Positions 27,047 through 36,387 are shown, numbered from the stretch's first letter. The stretch is 64,000 nucleotides of DNA from Pseudoneobacillus sp052180215 (GCF_052180215.1 NZ_CP197471.1:4584061-4648060), one strand, 5' to 3'. Notes: generated by a model not told the origin, from the letters alone. Made by a program: numbers and translations.

Positions 27047-27325
27047 ATGGGTCGCAGTTTGAAAAAAGGACCATTTGTTGATGACCATTTAATGGTTAAG
27101 ATCGAAAAGTTAAATGAAACTGAGAGCAAGCAAGTTGTAAAAACTTGGTCTCGCCGTTCTACGATCTTCCCACAATTTATCGGCCATACTATCGCGGTTT
27201 ATGATGGTCGTAAACATGTGCCTGTATATGTAACAGAAGACATGGTAGGTCACAAGCTTGGAGAATTCGCTCCATCTCGTACTTACAAAGGCCATGGCAA
27301 TGATGACAAGAAAACAAGACGTTAA
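27047..27325 (+). CDS. rpsS: 30S ribosomal protein S19
   Basis: uS19, 92 residues, head protein bridging to the A-site finger. MGRSLKKGPFVDDHL and GHKLGEFAPSRTYKGH are family landmarks. A small hairpin, ACGGTTC/GAACCGT (26999-27005 with 27013-27019), lies in the gap after rplB. Confidence 0.97.
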   Translation: MGRSLKKGPFVDDHLMVKIEKLNETESKQVVKTWSRRSTIFPQFIGHTIAVYDGRKHVPVYVTEDMVGHKLGEFAPSRTYKGHGNDDKKTRR

Positions 27326-27342
27326 TGAGAGGAGGCATTTTC

Positions 27343-27684
27343 ATGCAAGCTAAAGCTGTTGCAAGAACAGTTCGTATTGCTCCTCGTAAAGCTCGTTTAG
27401 TGGTTGATTTAATTCGAGGAAAGCAAGTTGGTGAAGCAGTGGCGATCTTAAACTTAACGCCTAAAGCAGCTTCTCCAATCGTGGAAAAAGTATTAAAATC
27501 CGCACTAGCAAACGCTGAGCACAACTATGAAATGGATGTAAACAACTTAGTGGTTGCTCAAGCTTTCGTTGACGAAGGACCAACTCTTAAGAGATTCCGT
27601 CCTCGCGCAATGGGCCGTGCTAGCCAAATTAACAAACGCACAAGCCATATTACTATCGTTTTATCAGAAAAGAAGGAGGGATAA
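27343..27684 (+). CDS. rplV: 50S ribosomal protein L22
   Basis: uL22, 113 residues, with a beta-hairpin in the exit tunnel (FRPRAMGRASQINKRTSH). The frame is open from 27325, but GAGAGGAGG (27327-27335) lies just before ATG 27343, which gives the family N terminus MQAKAVARTVRIAPRK. Confidence 0.96.
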   Translation: MQAKAVARTVRIAPRKARLVVDLIRGKQVGEAVAILNLTPKAASPIVEKVLKSALANAEHNYEMDVNNLVVAQAFVDEGPTLKRFRPRAMGRASQINKRTSHITIVLSEKKEG

Positions 27685-27687
27685 GCT

Positions 27688-28344
27688 GTGGGTCAAAAAG
27701 TAAATCCTGTCGGTTTGCGTATCGGGATCATCCGTGACTGGGAATCCAAGTGGTACGCTGGCAAAGACTATGCTACTCTTTTGCATGAAGACCTTAAAGT
27801 TCGTGAATACATCACAAAGCGTTTGAAAGATGCTTCAGTTTCCAAAGTTGAAATTGAGCGTGCTGCGAACCGTGTAAATGTAACTATTCACACAGCGAAG
27901 CCAGGTATGGTAATCGGTAAAGGTGGTACTGAAGTCGAAGCACTTCGTAAAGCTCTTAACGAACTTACTGGCAAGCGTGTACACATTAACATCCTTGAAA
28001 TCAAAAAAGCGGATATGGATGCACTTTTAGTTGCTGAAAATATCGCTCGTCAATTAGAAAATCGTGTATCTTTCCGTCGTGCACAAAAACAAGTTATCCA
28101 ACGTGCAATGCGTGCTGGTGCGAAAGGTATTAAAACAATGGTATCTGGTCGTCTAGGCGGAGCAGATATTGCTCGCTCAGAAAGCTATAGCGAGGGAACA
28201 GTTCCACTTCATACTCTTCGTGCAGATATCGATTATGCACATGCTGAAGCAGATACTACTTACGGTAAACTTGGCGTTAAAGTATGGATTTATCGTGGAG
28301 AGGTCCTTCCTACTAAGAAGAAAACTGAGGAAGGAGGCAACTAA
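27688..28344 (+). CDS. rpsC: 30S ribosomal protein S3
   Basis: uS3, 218 residues, at the mRNA entry, part of the mRNA helicase activity. The KH domain has VIGKGGTEVEALRKAL. GTG start at 27688 behind GAAGGAGGG (27673-27681), 3 bases after rplV. Confidence 0.96.
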   Translation: MGQKVNPVGLRIGIIRDWESKWYAGKDYATLLHEDLKVREYITKRLKDASVSKVEIERAANRVNVTIHTAKPGMVIGKGGTEVEALRKALNELTGKRVHINILEIKKADMDALLVAENIARQLENRVSFRRAQKQVIQRAMRAGAKGIKTMVSGRLGGADIARSESYSEGTVPLHTLRADIDYAHAEADTTYGKLGVKVWIYRGEVLPTKKKTEEGGN

Positions 28345-28345
28345 T

Positions 28346-28780
28346 ATGTTATTACCAAAACGCGTAAAATATCGTCGTCCACATCGCGGAAACATGCGTG
28401 GTCAATCAAAAGGCGGTACTGAAGTAACATTCGGTGAATTCGGTCTTCAAGCTTTAGAAGCTTCTTGGATCACAAACCGTCAGATTGAAGCAGCGCGTAT
28501 TGCGATGACTCGTTACATGAAACGTGGAGGAAAAGTTTGGATTAAAATTTTCCCACACAAATCATATACAGCAAAGCCTCTAGAAGTACGTATGGGATCC
28601 GGTAAAGGGGCTCCAGAAGGATGGGTAGCAGTAGTTAAGCCTGGAAGAATCATGTTCGAGGTTGCGGGTGTATCTGAAGAGATCGCACGTGAAGCATTGC
28701 GCCTAGCAGCACACAAACTTCCTATTAAATGTAAGTTTGTAAAACGTGAAGAAATTGGTGGTGAATCAAATGAGAGCTAA
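28346..28780 (+). CDS. rplP: 50S ribosomal protein L16
   Basis: uL16, 144 residues, contacts A-site tRNA. MLLPKRVKYRRPHRGNMRG and RGGKVWIKIFPHKSYT mark the family. ATG 28346 starts one base after the rpsC stop, behind GGAAGGAGG. The much longer frame upstream is a shadow of rpsC. Confidence 0.96.
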   Translation: MLLPKRVKYRRPHRGNMRGQSKGGTEVTFGEFGLQALEASWITNRQIEAARIAMTRYMKRGGKVWIKIFPHKSYTAKPLEVRMGSGKGAPEGWVAVVKPGRIMFEVAGVSEEIAREALRLAAHKLPIKCKFVKREEIGGESNES

Positions 28781-28973
28781 TGAAATTAAAGAACTTACCA
28801 CTGCCGAAATTGAACAAAAAGTTAAGTCATTAAAAGAAGAGCTTTTCAACCTTCGCTTTCAATTGGCGACTGGACAACTTGAAAATACAGCTCGCATTCG
28901 TGAAGTGCGCAAAGCGATTGCTCGCATGAAAACTGTGATTCGTGAAAGAGAAATCGGCGTTAACAATCGATAA
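28770..28973 (+). CDS. rpmC: 50S ribosomal protein L29
   Basis: uL29, 67 residues, two long helices near the tunnel exit next to L23. The family core LKEELFNLRFQLATGQLENT is present. The start ATG 28770 lies inside the end of rplP (11-base overlap) after GGTGGTG; the longer frame from 28746 would give a non-family N terminus. Confidence 0.95.
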   Translation: MRANEIKELTTAEIEQKVKSLKEELFNLRFQLATGQLENTARIREVRKAIARMKTVIREREIGVNNR

Positions 28974-28991
28974 TTGGGAGGAGGTTCGCAA

Positions 28992-29255
28992 ATGAGTGAA
29001 CGCAACCAACGCAAAGTTTACACTGGACGCGTTGTTTCTGACAAAATGGATAAAACTGTTACCGTTCTTGTAGAAACATACAAAAAGCATCCTCTTTACG
29101 GTAAACGCGTAAAGTACTCTAAAAAGTTTAAAGCTCATGATGAGCAAAACCAAGCTAAAACTGGCGATGTTGTACGTATTATGGAAACTCGTCCACTTTC
29201 AGCTACAAAACGCTTCCGTTTAGTAGAAGTAGTAGAAAAAGCAGTTATTATTTAA
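28992..29255 (+). CDS. rpsQ: 30S ribosomal protein S17
   Basis: uS17, 87 residues, an OB-fold primary 16S-binding protein. RKVYTGRVVSDKMDKTVTV and ETRPLSATKRFRLVEV are diagnostic. ATG 28992 follows GGGAGGAGG (28977-28985), which the upstream in-frame codons would overlap. Confidence 0.96.
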   Translation: MSERNQRKVYTGRVVSDKMDKTVTVLVETYKKHPLYGKRVKYSKKFKAHDEQNQAKTGDVVRIMETRPLSATKRFRLVEVVEKAVII

Positions 29256-29294
29256 TTGTTCGGATAAGCTTCAATCCGAAGGGAGGTTACACGG

Positions 29295-29663
29295 ATGATC
29301 CAACAAGAAACTCGTTTAAAAGTTGCTGACAATTCTGGTGCTCGTGAAGTACTTACTATTAAAGTCTTAGGTGGTTCTGGTCGTAAAACGGCTAACATCG
29401 GAGACGTTATCGTTTGTACAGTGAAACAAGCAACACCAGGTGGCGTTGTTAAAAAAGGTGATGTTGTTAAAGCGGTTATTGTACGTACTAAAACTGGTGC
29501 GCGTCGAAAAGATGGTTCATACATTAAATTCGATGAAAACGCATGTGTAATTATTAAAGATGATAAGAGCCCTCGTGGAACTCGTATCTTCGGACCAGTT
29601 GCACGTGAACTGCGTGAAAACAACTTTATGAAAATCGTATCATTAGCTCCAGAAGTACTATAA
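29295..29663 (+). CDS. rplN: 50S ribosomal protein L14
   Basis: uL14, 122 residues, at the subunit interface (bridge B8), also the docking site of the silencing factor RsfS. MIQQETRLKVADNSGAR and the C-terminal VARELRENNFMKIVSLAPEVL (shown in part) are conserved. First gene of the classical spc segment. Confidence 0.97.
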   Translation: MIQQETRLKVADNSGAREVLTIKVLGGSGRKTANIGDVIVCTVKQATPGGVVKKGDVVKAVIVRTKTGARRKDGSYIKFDENACVIIKDDKSPRGTRIFGPVARELRENNFMKIVSLAPEVL

Positions 29664-29694
29664 TAATATTTATGCCTTTAAGGAGGTGCGCAAG

Positions 29695-30006
29695 ATGCAT
29701 GTAAAAAAAGGTGACAAAGTTATGGTCATCTCCGGTAAGGATAAAGGCAAAACAGGAGTGATCCTAGAAGCCTATCCTAAACAAAGCCGTGTACTCGTAG
29801 AAGGTGTTAACGTTGTGAAAAAGCATTCAAAACCTTCTCAAGCTAATCCGCAAGGCGGAATTATTAGCCAAGAGGCACCTGTCCATGTATCAAACGTTAT
29901 GCCGATCGATCCTAAGTCTGGTAACCCAACTCGTGTCGGTTACACAACGGTTGATGGTAAGAAAGTACGCGTTGCAAAAAAATCCGGTGAAGTACTAGAT
30001 AAATAG
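29695..30006 (+). CDS. rplX: 50S ribosomal protein L24
   Basis: uL24, 103 residues, assembly initiator with a KOW motif (KKGDKVMVISGKDKGKTG). AAGGAGGTG (29680-29688) precedes ATG 29695 and rules out the in-frame codon at 29686. Confidence 0.96.
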   Translation: MHVKKGDKVMVISGKDKGKTGVILEAYPKQSRVLVEGVNVVKKHSKPSQANPQGGIISQEAPVHVSNVMPIDPKSGNPTRVGYTTVDGKKVRVAKKSGEVLDK

Positions 30007-30031
30007 TCAATAAAGAAGGGAGGTACGATGG

Positions 30032-30571
30032 ATGAACCGCCTAAAAGAAAAATTTGTAAAAGAAATTACTCCTGCTCTAATGAGCAAGTTTAACTATAAG
30101 TCAGTTATGCAAGTGCCACAACTTGACAAAATCGTAATTAACATGGGTGTTGGTGATGCAGTTGCAAATGCAAAAGCATTAGACGTAGCTGTTGAAGAAT
30201 TAGCTACTATTACTGGTCAAAAACCAGTTGTAACTCGTGCTAAGAAATCAATTGCTGGTTTCCGTTTACGTGAAGGTATGCCTATCGGTGCGAAAGTAAC
30301 TCTTCGTGGCGAACGCATGTATGAGTTCCTAGATAAATTAGTATCTGTTTCTCTACCTCGTGTACGTGACTTCCGTGGTATTTCTAAAAAAGCATTCGAC
30401 GGACGTGGGAACTACACTTTAGGTGTAAAAGAGCAATTAATCTTCCCTGAAATTGATTACGATAAAGTAAGCAAGGTACGTGGTATGGATATCGTTATCG
30501 TTACTACTGCTAACACTGATGAAGAGGCTCGTGAATTACTAACTCAAATCGGAATGCCATTCCAAAAGTAA
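30032..30571 (+). CDS. rplE: 50S ribosomal protein L5
   Basis: uL5, 179 residues, binds 5S rRNA and contacts P-site tRNA. VMQVPQLDKIVINMGVGDA and RDFRGISKKAFDGRGNYT are landmarks. GGGAGG precedes the ATG. Confidence 0.97.
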   Translation: MNRLKEKFVKEITPALMSKFNYKSVMQVPQLDKIVINMGVGDAVANAKALDVAVEELATITGQKPVVTRAKKSIAGFRLREGMPIGAKVTLRGERMYEFLDKLVSVSLPRVRDFRGISKKAFDGRGNYTLGVKEQLIFPEIDYDKVSKVRGMDIVIVTTANTDEEARELLTQIGMPFQK

Positions 30572-30596
30572 TCGCTAAATAGAGGGAGGCGAAAAC

Positions 30597-30782
30597 GTGG
30601 CTAAAAAGTCAATGATTGTGAAACAAAAGCGCACACAAAAATTTAAAGTACAAGAGTACACACGTTGCGAACGTTGCGGACGTCCACATTCTGTATATCG
30701 TAAATTTAAGCTTTGCCGTATTTGTTTCCGTGAATTAGCATACAAAGGACAAATTCCTGGTGTCAAAAAAGCAAGCTGGTAA
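30597..30782 (+). CDS. rpsN: 30S ribosomal protein S14, zinc-binding type
   Basis: uS14, 61 residues, the short C+ form with CERC and CRIC pairs that bind zinc. GTG start at 30597 behind GAGGGAGG. Confidence 0.96.
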   Translation: MAKKSMIVKQKRTQKFKVQEYTRCERCGRPHSVYRKFKLCRICFRELAYKGQIPGVKKASW

Positions 30783-30811
30783 AACCCTTATTTGGGAAGG
30801 AGGTAAAAACA

Positions 30812-31210
30812 ATGGTCATGACAGATCCAATTGCAGATATGCTTACCCGCATTCGTAATGCGAACATGGTACGTCACGAAAAGTTAGAGGTACCTGCTTC
30901 TAACATGAAAAAAGATATCGCTGAGATCTTAAAGCGTGAAGGTTTCGTTCGTGATGTTGAATATATCGAAGATAACAAACAAGGTATTATCCGTATTTTC
31001 CTTAAGTACGGTGCGAACAATGAGCGTGTTATTACTGGTCTTAAACGTATTAGTAAACCAGGATTACGTGTTTATGCAAAATCTAATGAAGTACCACGTG
31101 TACTTAACGGACTAGGAATCGCGCTAGTTTCTACTTCACAAGGTGTTTTAACAGACAAAGAAGCTCGTGCAAAGCAAACGGGTGGAGAAGTTCTAGCATA
31201 CGTTTGGTAA
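30812..31210 (+). CDS. rpsH: 30S ribosomal protein S8
   Basis: uS8, 132 residues, central-domain 16S binder. MTDPIADMLTRIRNAN at the N terminus and STSQGVLTDKEA near the C terminus. In-frame ATG codons at 30812 and 30818 are both possible; GAAGGAGG favours 30812. Confidence 0.96.
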   Translation: MVMTDPIADMLTRIRNANMVRHEKLEVPASNMKKDIAEILKREGFVRDVEYIEDNKQGIIRIFLKYGANNERVITGLKRISKPGLRVYAKSNEVPRVLNGLGIALVSTSQGVLTDKEARAKQTGGEVLAYVW

Positions 31211-31241
31211 AAGATTTTCTGAATGAATGGAGGTGCACTAA

Positions 31242-31778
31242 ATGTCTCGTATTGGTAAAAAACCAATTGAACTCCCAACTGGAGTTACATTAACACTTGA
31301 TAACAACACAGTTACGGTTAAAGGACCTAAAGGTGAATTATCTCGTGCTTTTAATCCTGATATTACTATTTCAGTAGAAGAGAACGTAGTAAACGTTTCT
31401 CGTCCATCAGATGCGAAAGAACATCGTGCTTTACACGGTACAACTCGCGCTGTTATCGCTAACATGGTTGAAGGTGTATCCGCTGGTTTCGCTAGAAACC
31501 TTGAGTTAATCGGGGTTGGATATCGTGCTCAAAAGCAAGGTAACAAGCTTGTATTAAACGTTGGTTACTCTCATCCTGTAGAATTCGAACCAGAACAAGG
31601 CTTAGAAATCGAAGTTCCTTCTAATACAAAGATCACTGTTAAAGGAATCGATAAAGAGCGTGTTGGCGCATTAGCTGCTAATATCCGTGGTGTTCGTCCA
31701 CCTGAACCGTATAAAGGTAAAGGTATCCGTTATGAAGGTGAATTTGTTCGCCGTAAAGAAGGTAAAACAGGTAAGTAA
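31242..31778 (+). CDS. rplF: 50S ribosomal protein L6
   Basis: uL6, 178 residues, two repeated domains next to the sarcin-ricin loop. MSRIGKKPIELPTGV and RPPEPYKGKGIRYEGE are typical. TGGAGGTG precedes the ATG. Confidence 0.97.
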   Translation: MSRIGKKPIELPTGVTLTLDNNTVTVKGPKGELSRAFNPDITISVEENVVNVSRPSDAKEHRALHGTTRAVIANMVEGVSAGFARNLELIGVGYRAQKQGNKLVLNVGYSHPVEFEPEQGLEIEVPSNTKITVKGIDKERVGALAANIRGVRPPEPYKGKGIRYEGEFVRRKEGKTGK

Positions 31779-31810
31779 TGCCGCATAGGTAAACGAAAGG
31801 AGTGACGTAA

Positions 31811-32173
31811 ATGATTACGAAGCTTGATAAAAACGCTACTCGCAAGAAAAGACATGCTCGTGTTCGTGCGAAACTTAGCGGTACTGAAGCTCGTCCTCGT
31901 CTAAATGTGTTCCGCTCTAGTAAACACATTTACGCTCAATTAATTGACGATGTGAACGGAGTAACTTTAGCTAGCGCTTCTAGTTTAGATAAAGAGTTAA
32001 CTCTTGACTCTACTGGCAATGTAGATGCAGCACAAAAGGTCGGAGCATTAGTTGCAAAACGTGCGGTAGAAAAAGGTATTAAAGCTGTAGTATTCGACCG
32101 TGGTGGATACCTCTATCATGGACGCGTTCAAGCATTAGCTGACGCTGCTCGCGAAAACGGCTTAGAATTTTAA
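31811..32173 (+). CDS. rplR: 50S ribosomal protein L18
   Basis: uL18, 120 residues, 5S rRNA-binding partner of L5. RLNVFRSSKHIYAQLIDD and the C-terminal FDRGGYLYHGRVQALADAAR define it. AAAGGAGTG precedes ATG 31811. Confidence 0.97.
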   Translation: MITKLDKNATRKKRHARVRAKLSGTEARPRLNVFRSSKHIYAQLIDDVNGVTLASASSLDKELTLDSTGNVDAAQKVGALVAKRAVEKGIKAVVFDRGGYLYHGRVQALADAARENGLEF

Positions 32174-32197
32174 TAGTCAAAGGAGGGACACAAAAAG

Positions 32198-32698
32198 ATG
32201 CGTCGTATTGATCCAAACAAACTTGAACTTGAAGAACGCGTAGTTACCGTTAACCGTGTAGCTAAAGTTGTTAAAGGTGGACGTCGTTTCCGTTTCACTG
32301 CTCTTGTAGTAGTTGGAGACAAAAACGGTCATGTTGGATTTGGTACTGGTAAAGCTCAAGAGGTACCAGATGCAATCCGTAAAGCAATTGAAGATGCGAA
32401 AAAGAACTTAATTGAAGTGCCTATGGTAGGTACTACTCTTCCACACCAAGTCATCGGACAATTTGGTGCAGGTGAAATTCTTTTAAAGCCTGCTTCTGAA
32501 GGTACTGGGGTTATCGCTGGTGGTCCAGTTCGTGCCGTGCTTGAATTAGCTGGTGTTCAAGACATCTTATCAAAATCTTTAGGAACTAACACTCCTATTA
32601 ATATGGTTCGTGCAACTATGAACGGACTAACTCAATTAAAACGTGCTGAGGACGTAGCGAAATTACGTGGGAAATCAGTAGAAGAACTGTTAGGATAA
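32198..32698 (+). CDS. rpsE: 30S ribosomal protein S5
   Basis: uS5, 166 residues, mRNA entry helicase centre and fidelity. VVGDKNGHVGFGTGKAQEVP, and the loop VKGGRRFRF whose changes give spectinomycin resistance, look wild type. AAAGGAGGG precedes the ATG. Confidence 0.97.
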   Translation: MRRIDPNKLELEERVVTVNRVAKVVKGGRRFRFTALVVVGDKNGHVGFGTGKAQEVPDAIRKAIEDAKKNLIEVPMVGTTLPHQVIGQFGAGEILLKPASEGTGVIAGGPVRAVLELAGVQDILSKSLGTNTPINMVRATMNGLTQLKRAEDVAKLRGKSVEELLG

Positions 32699-32711
32699 GG
32701 AGGGAAATGTT

Positions 32712-32894
32712 ATGGCGAATAAATTACAAATTACCCTCACTCGCAGTGTGATTGGTCGTCCACAAGATCAACGTGAAACAGTAAAAGCCCTTGGATTACG
32801 CAAAGTATATCAAACTGTTGAGCAACAAGATAACCCGGCTATCCGTGGTATGATTAATAAAGTTGCTCATCTTGTTACGGTTAAAGAACTTTAA
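32712..32894 (+). CDS. rpmD: 50S ribosomal protein L30
   Basis: uL30, 60 residues, LQITLTRSVIGRPQDQRETV. Cotranscribed 13 bases after rpsE with AAGGAGGG overlapping the rpsE stop. Confidence 0.96.
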   Translation: MANKLQITLTRSVIGRPQDQRETVKALGLRKVYQTVEQQDNPAIRGMINKVAHLVTVKEL

Positions 32895-32925
32895 TCGATC
32901 TCTCTTACAATAAGGAGGTGCCCAA

Positions 32926-33366
32926 ATGAAACTTCATGAATTAAAACCTGCAGAGGGTTCTCGTCAAGAACGTAAACGCCTAGGACGCGGTATCGGATCT
33001 GGTCAAGGGAAAACTGCTGGTAAAGGTCATAAAGGTCAAAATGCTCGTTCTGGTGGAGGCGTTCGTCTTGGATTCGAGGGTGGTCAAACACCGTTATTCC
33101 GTCGTTTACCAAAGCGTGGCTTCACTAACATTAATCGCAAAGATTATGCAGTTGTTAACCTTGACGCTTTAAACCGCTTTGAAGATGGTACAGAAGTAAC
33201 ACCTGCACTATTAATCGAAGCTGGTATTGTTAAAAGTGAAAAAGCAGGAATCAAAGTTCTTGCTAAAGGTAATGTTGAGAAAAAGCTAACTGTAAAAGCT
33301 AACAAATTCTCCTCAGCTGCTAAAGAAGCGATTGAAGCTGCTGGCGGTCAAACTGAGGTGATCTAA
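32926..33366 (+). CDS. rplO: 50S ribosomal protein L15
   Basis: uL15, 146 residues, with the basic extended N terminus (KRLGRGIGSGQGKTAGKGHK) that penetrates the 50S core. The stop overlaps the secY ATG by one base (TAATG). Confidence 0.97.
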   Translation: MKLHELKPAEGSRQERKRLGRGIGSGQGKTAGKGHKGQNARSGGGVRLGFEGGQTPLFRRLPKRGFTNINRKDYAVVNLDALNRFEDGTEVTPALLIEAGIVKSEKAGIKVLAKGNVEKKLTVKANKFSSAAKEAIEAAGGQTEVI

Positions 33367-34664
33367 TGTTCCAGACAATCTCCAATTTTATGCGCGTGGG
33401 TGATATAAGACGAAAGATCATATTCACCCTTTTAATGTTAATCGTATTTCGACTTGGTACATTTATTCCTGTACCAAACGTAAATGCTGAAATACTTAGA
33501 GCACAAGATGAACTTAGTGTCTTCGGTGTTCTAAATACTTTTGGCGGTGGAGCTTTAAAAAACTTCTCTATCTTAGCTATGGGTATTATGCCGTACATTA
33601 CAGCATCGATTATCATCCAATTACTACAAATGGATGTCGTGCCTAAATTTACGGAATGGTCAAAGCAAGGAGATGTAGGACGTCGTAAACTTGCACAGTT
33701 TACACGTTATTTAACTGTCGTGCTAGGATTTATCCAAGCCTTCGGTATGTCATATGGCTTTAACAACTTAGCCAATGGCCAATTAATTGAAAACCCTGGA
33801 ATTGGTACTTACTTGTTAATAGCGACAGTTTTAACTGCAGGTACATCTTTTCTAATGTGGTTAGGTGAACAAATTACAGCAAAAGGCGTTGGAAACGGAA
33901 TCTCGATCATTATCTTTGCTGGTATCGTAGCTGGTATCCCTAATACGGTAAACCAAATCTACGCTCAACAGTTTGAAAATGCTGGAGAACAAATCTTCTT
34001 ACGTATTATCACTGTACTACTTATCCTAATCGCAGTGGTTGCGGTTGTAGTTGGAACTATCTTTATTCAACAAGCATTACGTAAAATTCCAATCCAATAT
34101 GCGAAACGCATGAGCACTACTGGTCGTAACTCTGTTGCGGGACAGTCTACTCATTTACCTTTAAAAGTAAATGCTGCTGGAGTTATCCCGGTAATCTTTG
34201 CGGTTTCATTCATTATTACACCAAAAACAATTGCATCGTTTTTTCCTACTAACGATGTAACATTGTGGATTCAACGAGTTTTTGACTATACACATCCTAT
34301 TGGGATGATTATGTATACAGCGCTTATTATCGCCTTTACTTATTTTTATGCTTTTATTCAGGTTAATCCTGAGCAAATGGCAGAAAACTTAAAGAAACAA
34401 GGTGGATATGTTCCTGGTATCCGTCCAGGTAAAAGCACTCAAGAATACTTAACACGTATTTTATACCGTTTAACTTTAGTTGGATCTTTATTTTTAGCAG
34501 CTATTGCTGTACTTCCGGTCTTTTTCATTAATATTGCAAACTTACCACCTTCTGCTCAAATTGGTGGAACTAGCTTACTAATCGTTGTTGGTGTTGCACT
34601 AGATACAATGAAACAACTTGAAGCTCAGCTTGTAAAACGTCACTATAAAGGTTTCATTAAGTAG
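33366..34664 (+). CDS. secY: preprotein translocase channel SecY
   Basis: A 432-residue membrane protein with ten predicted spans. It shows the plug region FGGGALKNFSILAMGIMPYITAS (partly quoted: GGGALKNFSI) and the cytoplasmic loop RIPIQYAKR-type segment KIPIQYAKRMS used by SecA and ribosomes. It pairs with SecE (7193). Translation is coupled to rplO by overlap. A palindrome TAGGGAACAT-C-ATGTTCCCTA (34671-34691) follows the stop without a T run. Confidence 0.97.
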   Translation: MFQTISNFMRVGDIRRKIIFTLLMLIVFRLGTFIPVPNVNAEILRAQDELSVFGVLNTFGGGALKNFSILAMGIMPYITASIIIQLLQMDVVPKFTEWSKQGDVGRRKLAQFTRYLTVVLGFIQAFGMSYGFNNLANGQLIENPGIGTYLLIATVLTAGTSFLMWLGEQITAKGVGNGISIIIFAGIVAGIPNTVNQIYAQQFENAGEQIFLRIITVLLILIAVVAVVVGTIFIQQALRKIPIQYAKRMSTTGRNSVAGQSTHLPLKVNAAGVIPVIFAVSFIITPKTIASFFPTNDVTLWIQRVFDYTHPIGMIMYTALIIAFTYFYAFIQVNPEQMAENLKKQGGYVPGIRPGKSTQEYLTRILYRLTLVGSLFLAAIAVLPVFFINIANLPPSAQIGGTSLLIVVGVALDTMKQLEAQLVKRHYKGFIK

Positions 34665-34722
34665 CGGATTTAGGGAACATCATGTTCCCTATAACCGATA
34701 CGTTAGTTAAGGGGGTATACGT

Positions 34723-35373
34723 GTGAATTTAGTATTAATGGGTTTGCCTGGTGCTGGTAAAGGAACTCAGGCTGACAAAATCGTTGATCAGTACGGTATC
34801 CCTCATATCTCAACTGGAGATATGTTCCGTGCTGCTATGAAAGAGGAAACAGAACTAGGCTTGAAAGCAAAATCTTATATGGATAAAGGGGAGCTAGTAC
34901 CTGACGAAGTTACAATCGGTATCGTTCGTGAGCGTTTAAGCAAACCGGACTGTGAAAAAGGATTTTTACTTGATGGCTTTCCAAGAACTGTACCTCAAGC
35001 AGAGGCATTGGAAGATATCCTTACTGAATTAAATAAAAAGATTGATTTTGTCATTAATATAGATGTAAATCATGAACTTTTAATGGCTAGATTAACTGGT
35101 AGACGTATTTGTAAAAACTGTGGCGCTACGTATCATCTAGTATTTAATCCTCCTGCTAAAGATGGTGTTTGTGACCGTTGTGGTGGAGAATTATATCAAC
35201 GTGCTGATGATAATGAAGATACAGTAAAGAATCGTTTAGAAGTTAATATGCAACAAACAGCACCACTATTAAACTTCTATGAAACAAAAGGATATTTGCA
35301 AAATATTAATGGCGAGCAAGATATTAAAGTAGTATTTGCTGACATTAACGAATTACTTGGGAGTTTGACTTAA
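34723..35373 (+). CDS. adk: adenylate kinase
   Basis: Interconverts ATP + AMP and 2 ADP. 216 residues; P-loop GLPGAGKGT at 7-15; the long LID domain carries a zinc site C130, C133, C150, C153, typical for Gram-positives. GTG start at 34723 behind GGGGGT. It overlaps map by one base. Confidence 0.97.
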   Translation: MNLVLMGLPGAGKGTQADKIVDQYGIPHISTGDMFRAAMKEETELGLKAKSYMDKGELVPDEVTIGIVRERLSKPDCEKGFLLDGFPRTVPQAEALEDILTELNKKIDFVINIDVNHELLMARLTGRRICKNCGATYHLVFNPPAKDGVCDRCGGELYQRADDNEDTVKNRLEVNMQQTAPLLNFYETKGYLQNINGEQDIKVVFADINELLGSLT

Positions 35374-36119
35374 TGATCATATGTAAAACCCCTCGTGAAA
35401 TCGAAATTATGCGAGAAGCAGGACGAATAGTCGCTCTGACGCACCAAGAACTTAAGAAATTTATAGTTCCTGGTATCACAACGATTGAATTAGACGATAT
35501 TGCAGAGAAGTTCATATGCAAACAAGGTGCAATTCCTTCGTTTAAAGGGTATAATGGTTTTCGTGGCAGTATCTGTGCTTCCGTGAATAATGAACTTGTG
35601 CATGGAATTCCAAGTGATCGCAAATTAAATGACGGTGACATTATCAGCATTGATATTGGTGCTAAATTTAATGGTTATCATGGAGATTCCGCTTGGACAT
35701 ATTCAGTAGGTGCGATTGATGAGGAGACATCACGTCTTTTAGATGTGACTGAGGAATCATTGTATAGAGGTTTGAAAGAAGCTAAACCAGGTGAACGCCT
35801 TTCGAACATCTCCAATAAGATCCAAACGTATGTGGAAGAGAATGGCTTTTCTATTGTACGAGAGTATGCTGGTCACGGAATCGGGCAAGACTTACATGAG
35901 GATCCAGAAATTCCACATTATGGTCCACCTAATAAAGGGCCGCGACTTAAACCGGGAATGGTATTGGCAATTGAACCAATGGTGAATGCAGGGAGTCGAT
36001 ACGTTAAGACCTTAGCTGACAACTGGACAGTTGTTACTGTTGACGGGCGTAGGTGTGCTCATTTTGAACATACAATAGCAATCACTGATTCTGGTTATGA
36101 AATATTAACAACAGTGTAG
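35373..36119 (+). CDS. map: methionine aminopeptidase, type I
   Basis: Removes the initiator methionine from nascent proteins; 248 residues in the pita-bread fold. Metal ligands are visible in DIGAKFNGYHGD, the AGHGIGQDLHE histidine, AIEPMVNAG and FEHTIAI. TAATG overlap with adk couples translation. In B. subtilis a small KOW gene follows map; here only 49 bases separate map and infA, and no such gene is present. Confidence 0.97.
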   Translation: MIICKTPREIEIMREAGRIVALTHQELKKFIVPGITTIELDDIAEKFICKQGAIPSFKGYNGFRGSICASVNNELVHGIPSDRKLNDGDIISIDIGAKFNGYHGDSAWTYSVGAIDEETSRLLDVTEESLYRGLKEAKPGERLSNISNKIQTYVEENGFSIVREYAGHGIGQDLHEDPEIPHYGPPNKGPRLKPGMVLAIEPMVNAGSRYVKTLADNWTVVTVDGRRCAHFEHTIAITDSGYEILTTV

Positions 36120-36168
36120 GCGATTACTCCACACTACGTGAAAAAGGATAAGAAGGGAGATTTTAAGA

Positions 36169-36387
36169 ATGGCTAAAGATGATGTAATTGAGGTAGAAGG
36201 CACAGTAACGGAAACTTTGCCGAACGCCATGTTTAAGGTAGAATTGGAAAATGGTCATACTGTACTTGCTCATGTCTCTGGGAAAATTCGTATGCACTTC
36301 ATTCGTATTTTACCAGGTGATAAAGTAACTGTAGAACTATCTCCATACGATCTTACACGCGGAAGAATCACTTACCGCTTTAAATAA
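36169..36387 (+). CDS. infA: translation initiation factor IF-1
   Basis: 72-residue OB-fold protein that blocks the A site during initiation. AKDDVIEVEGTVTETLPNAM and LTRGRITYRFK are the family ends. AGGGAG precedes the ATG. Confidence 0.97.
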   Translation: MAKDDVIEVEGTVTETLPNAMFKVELENGHTVLAHVSGKIRMHFIRILPGDKVTVELSPYDLTRGRITYRFK

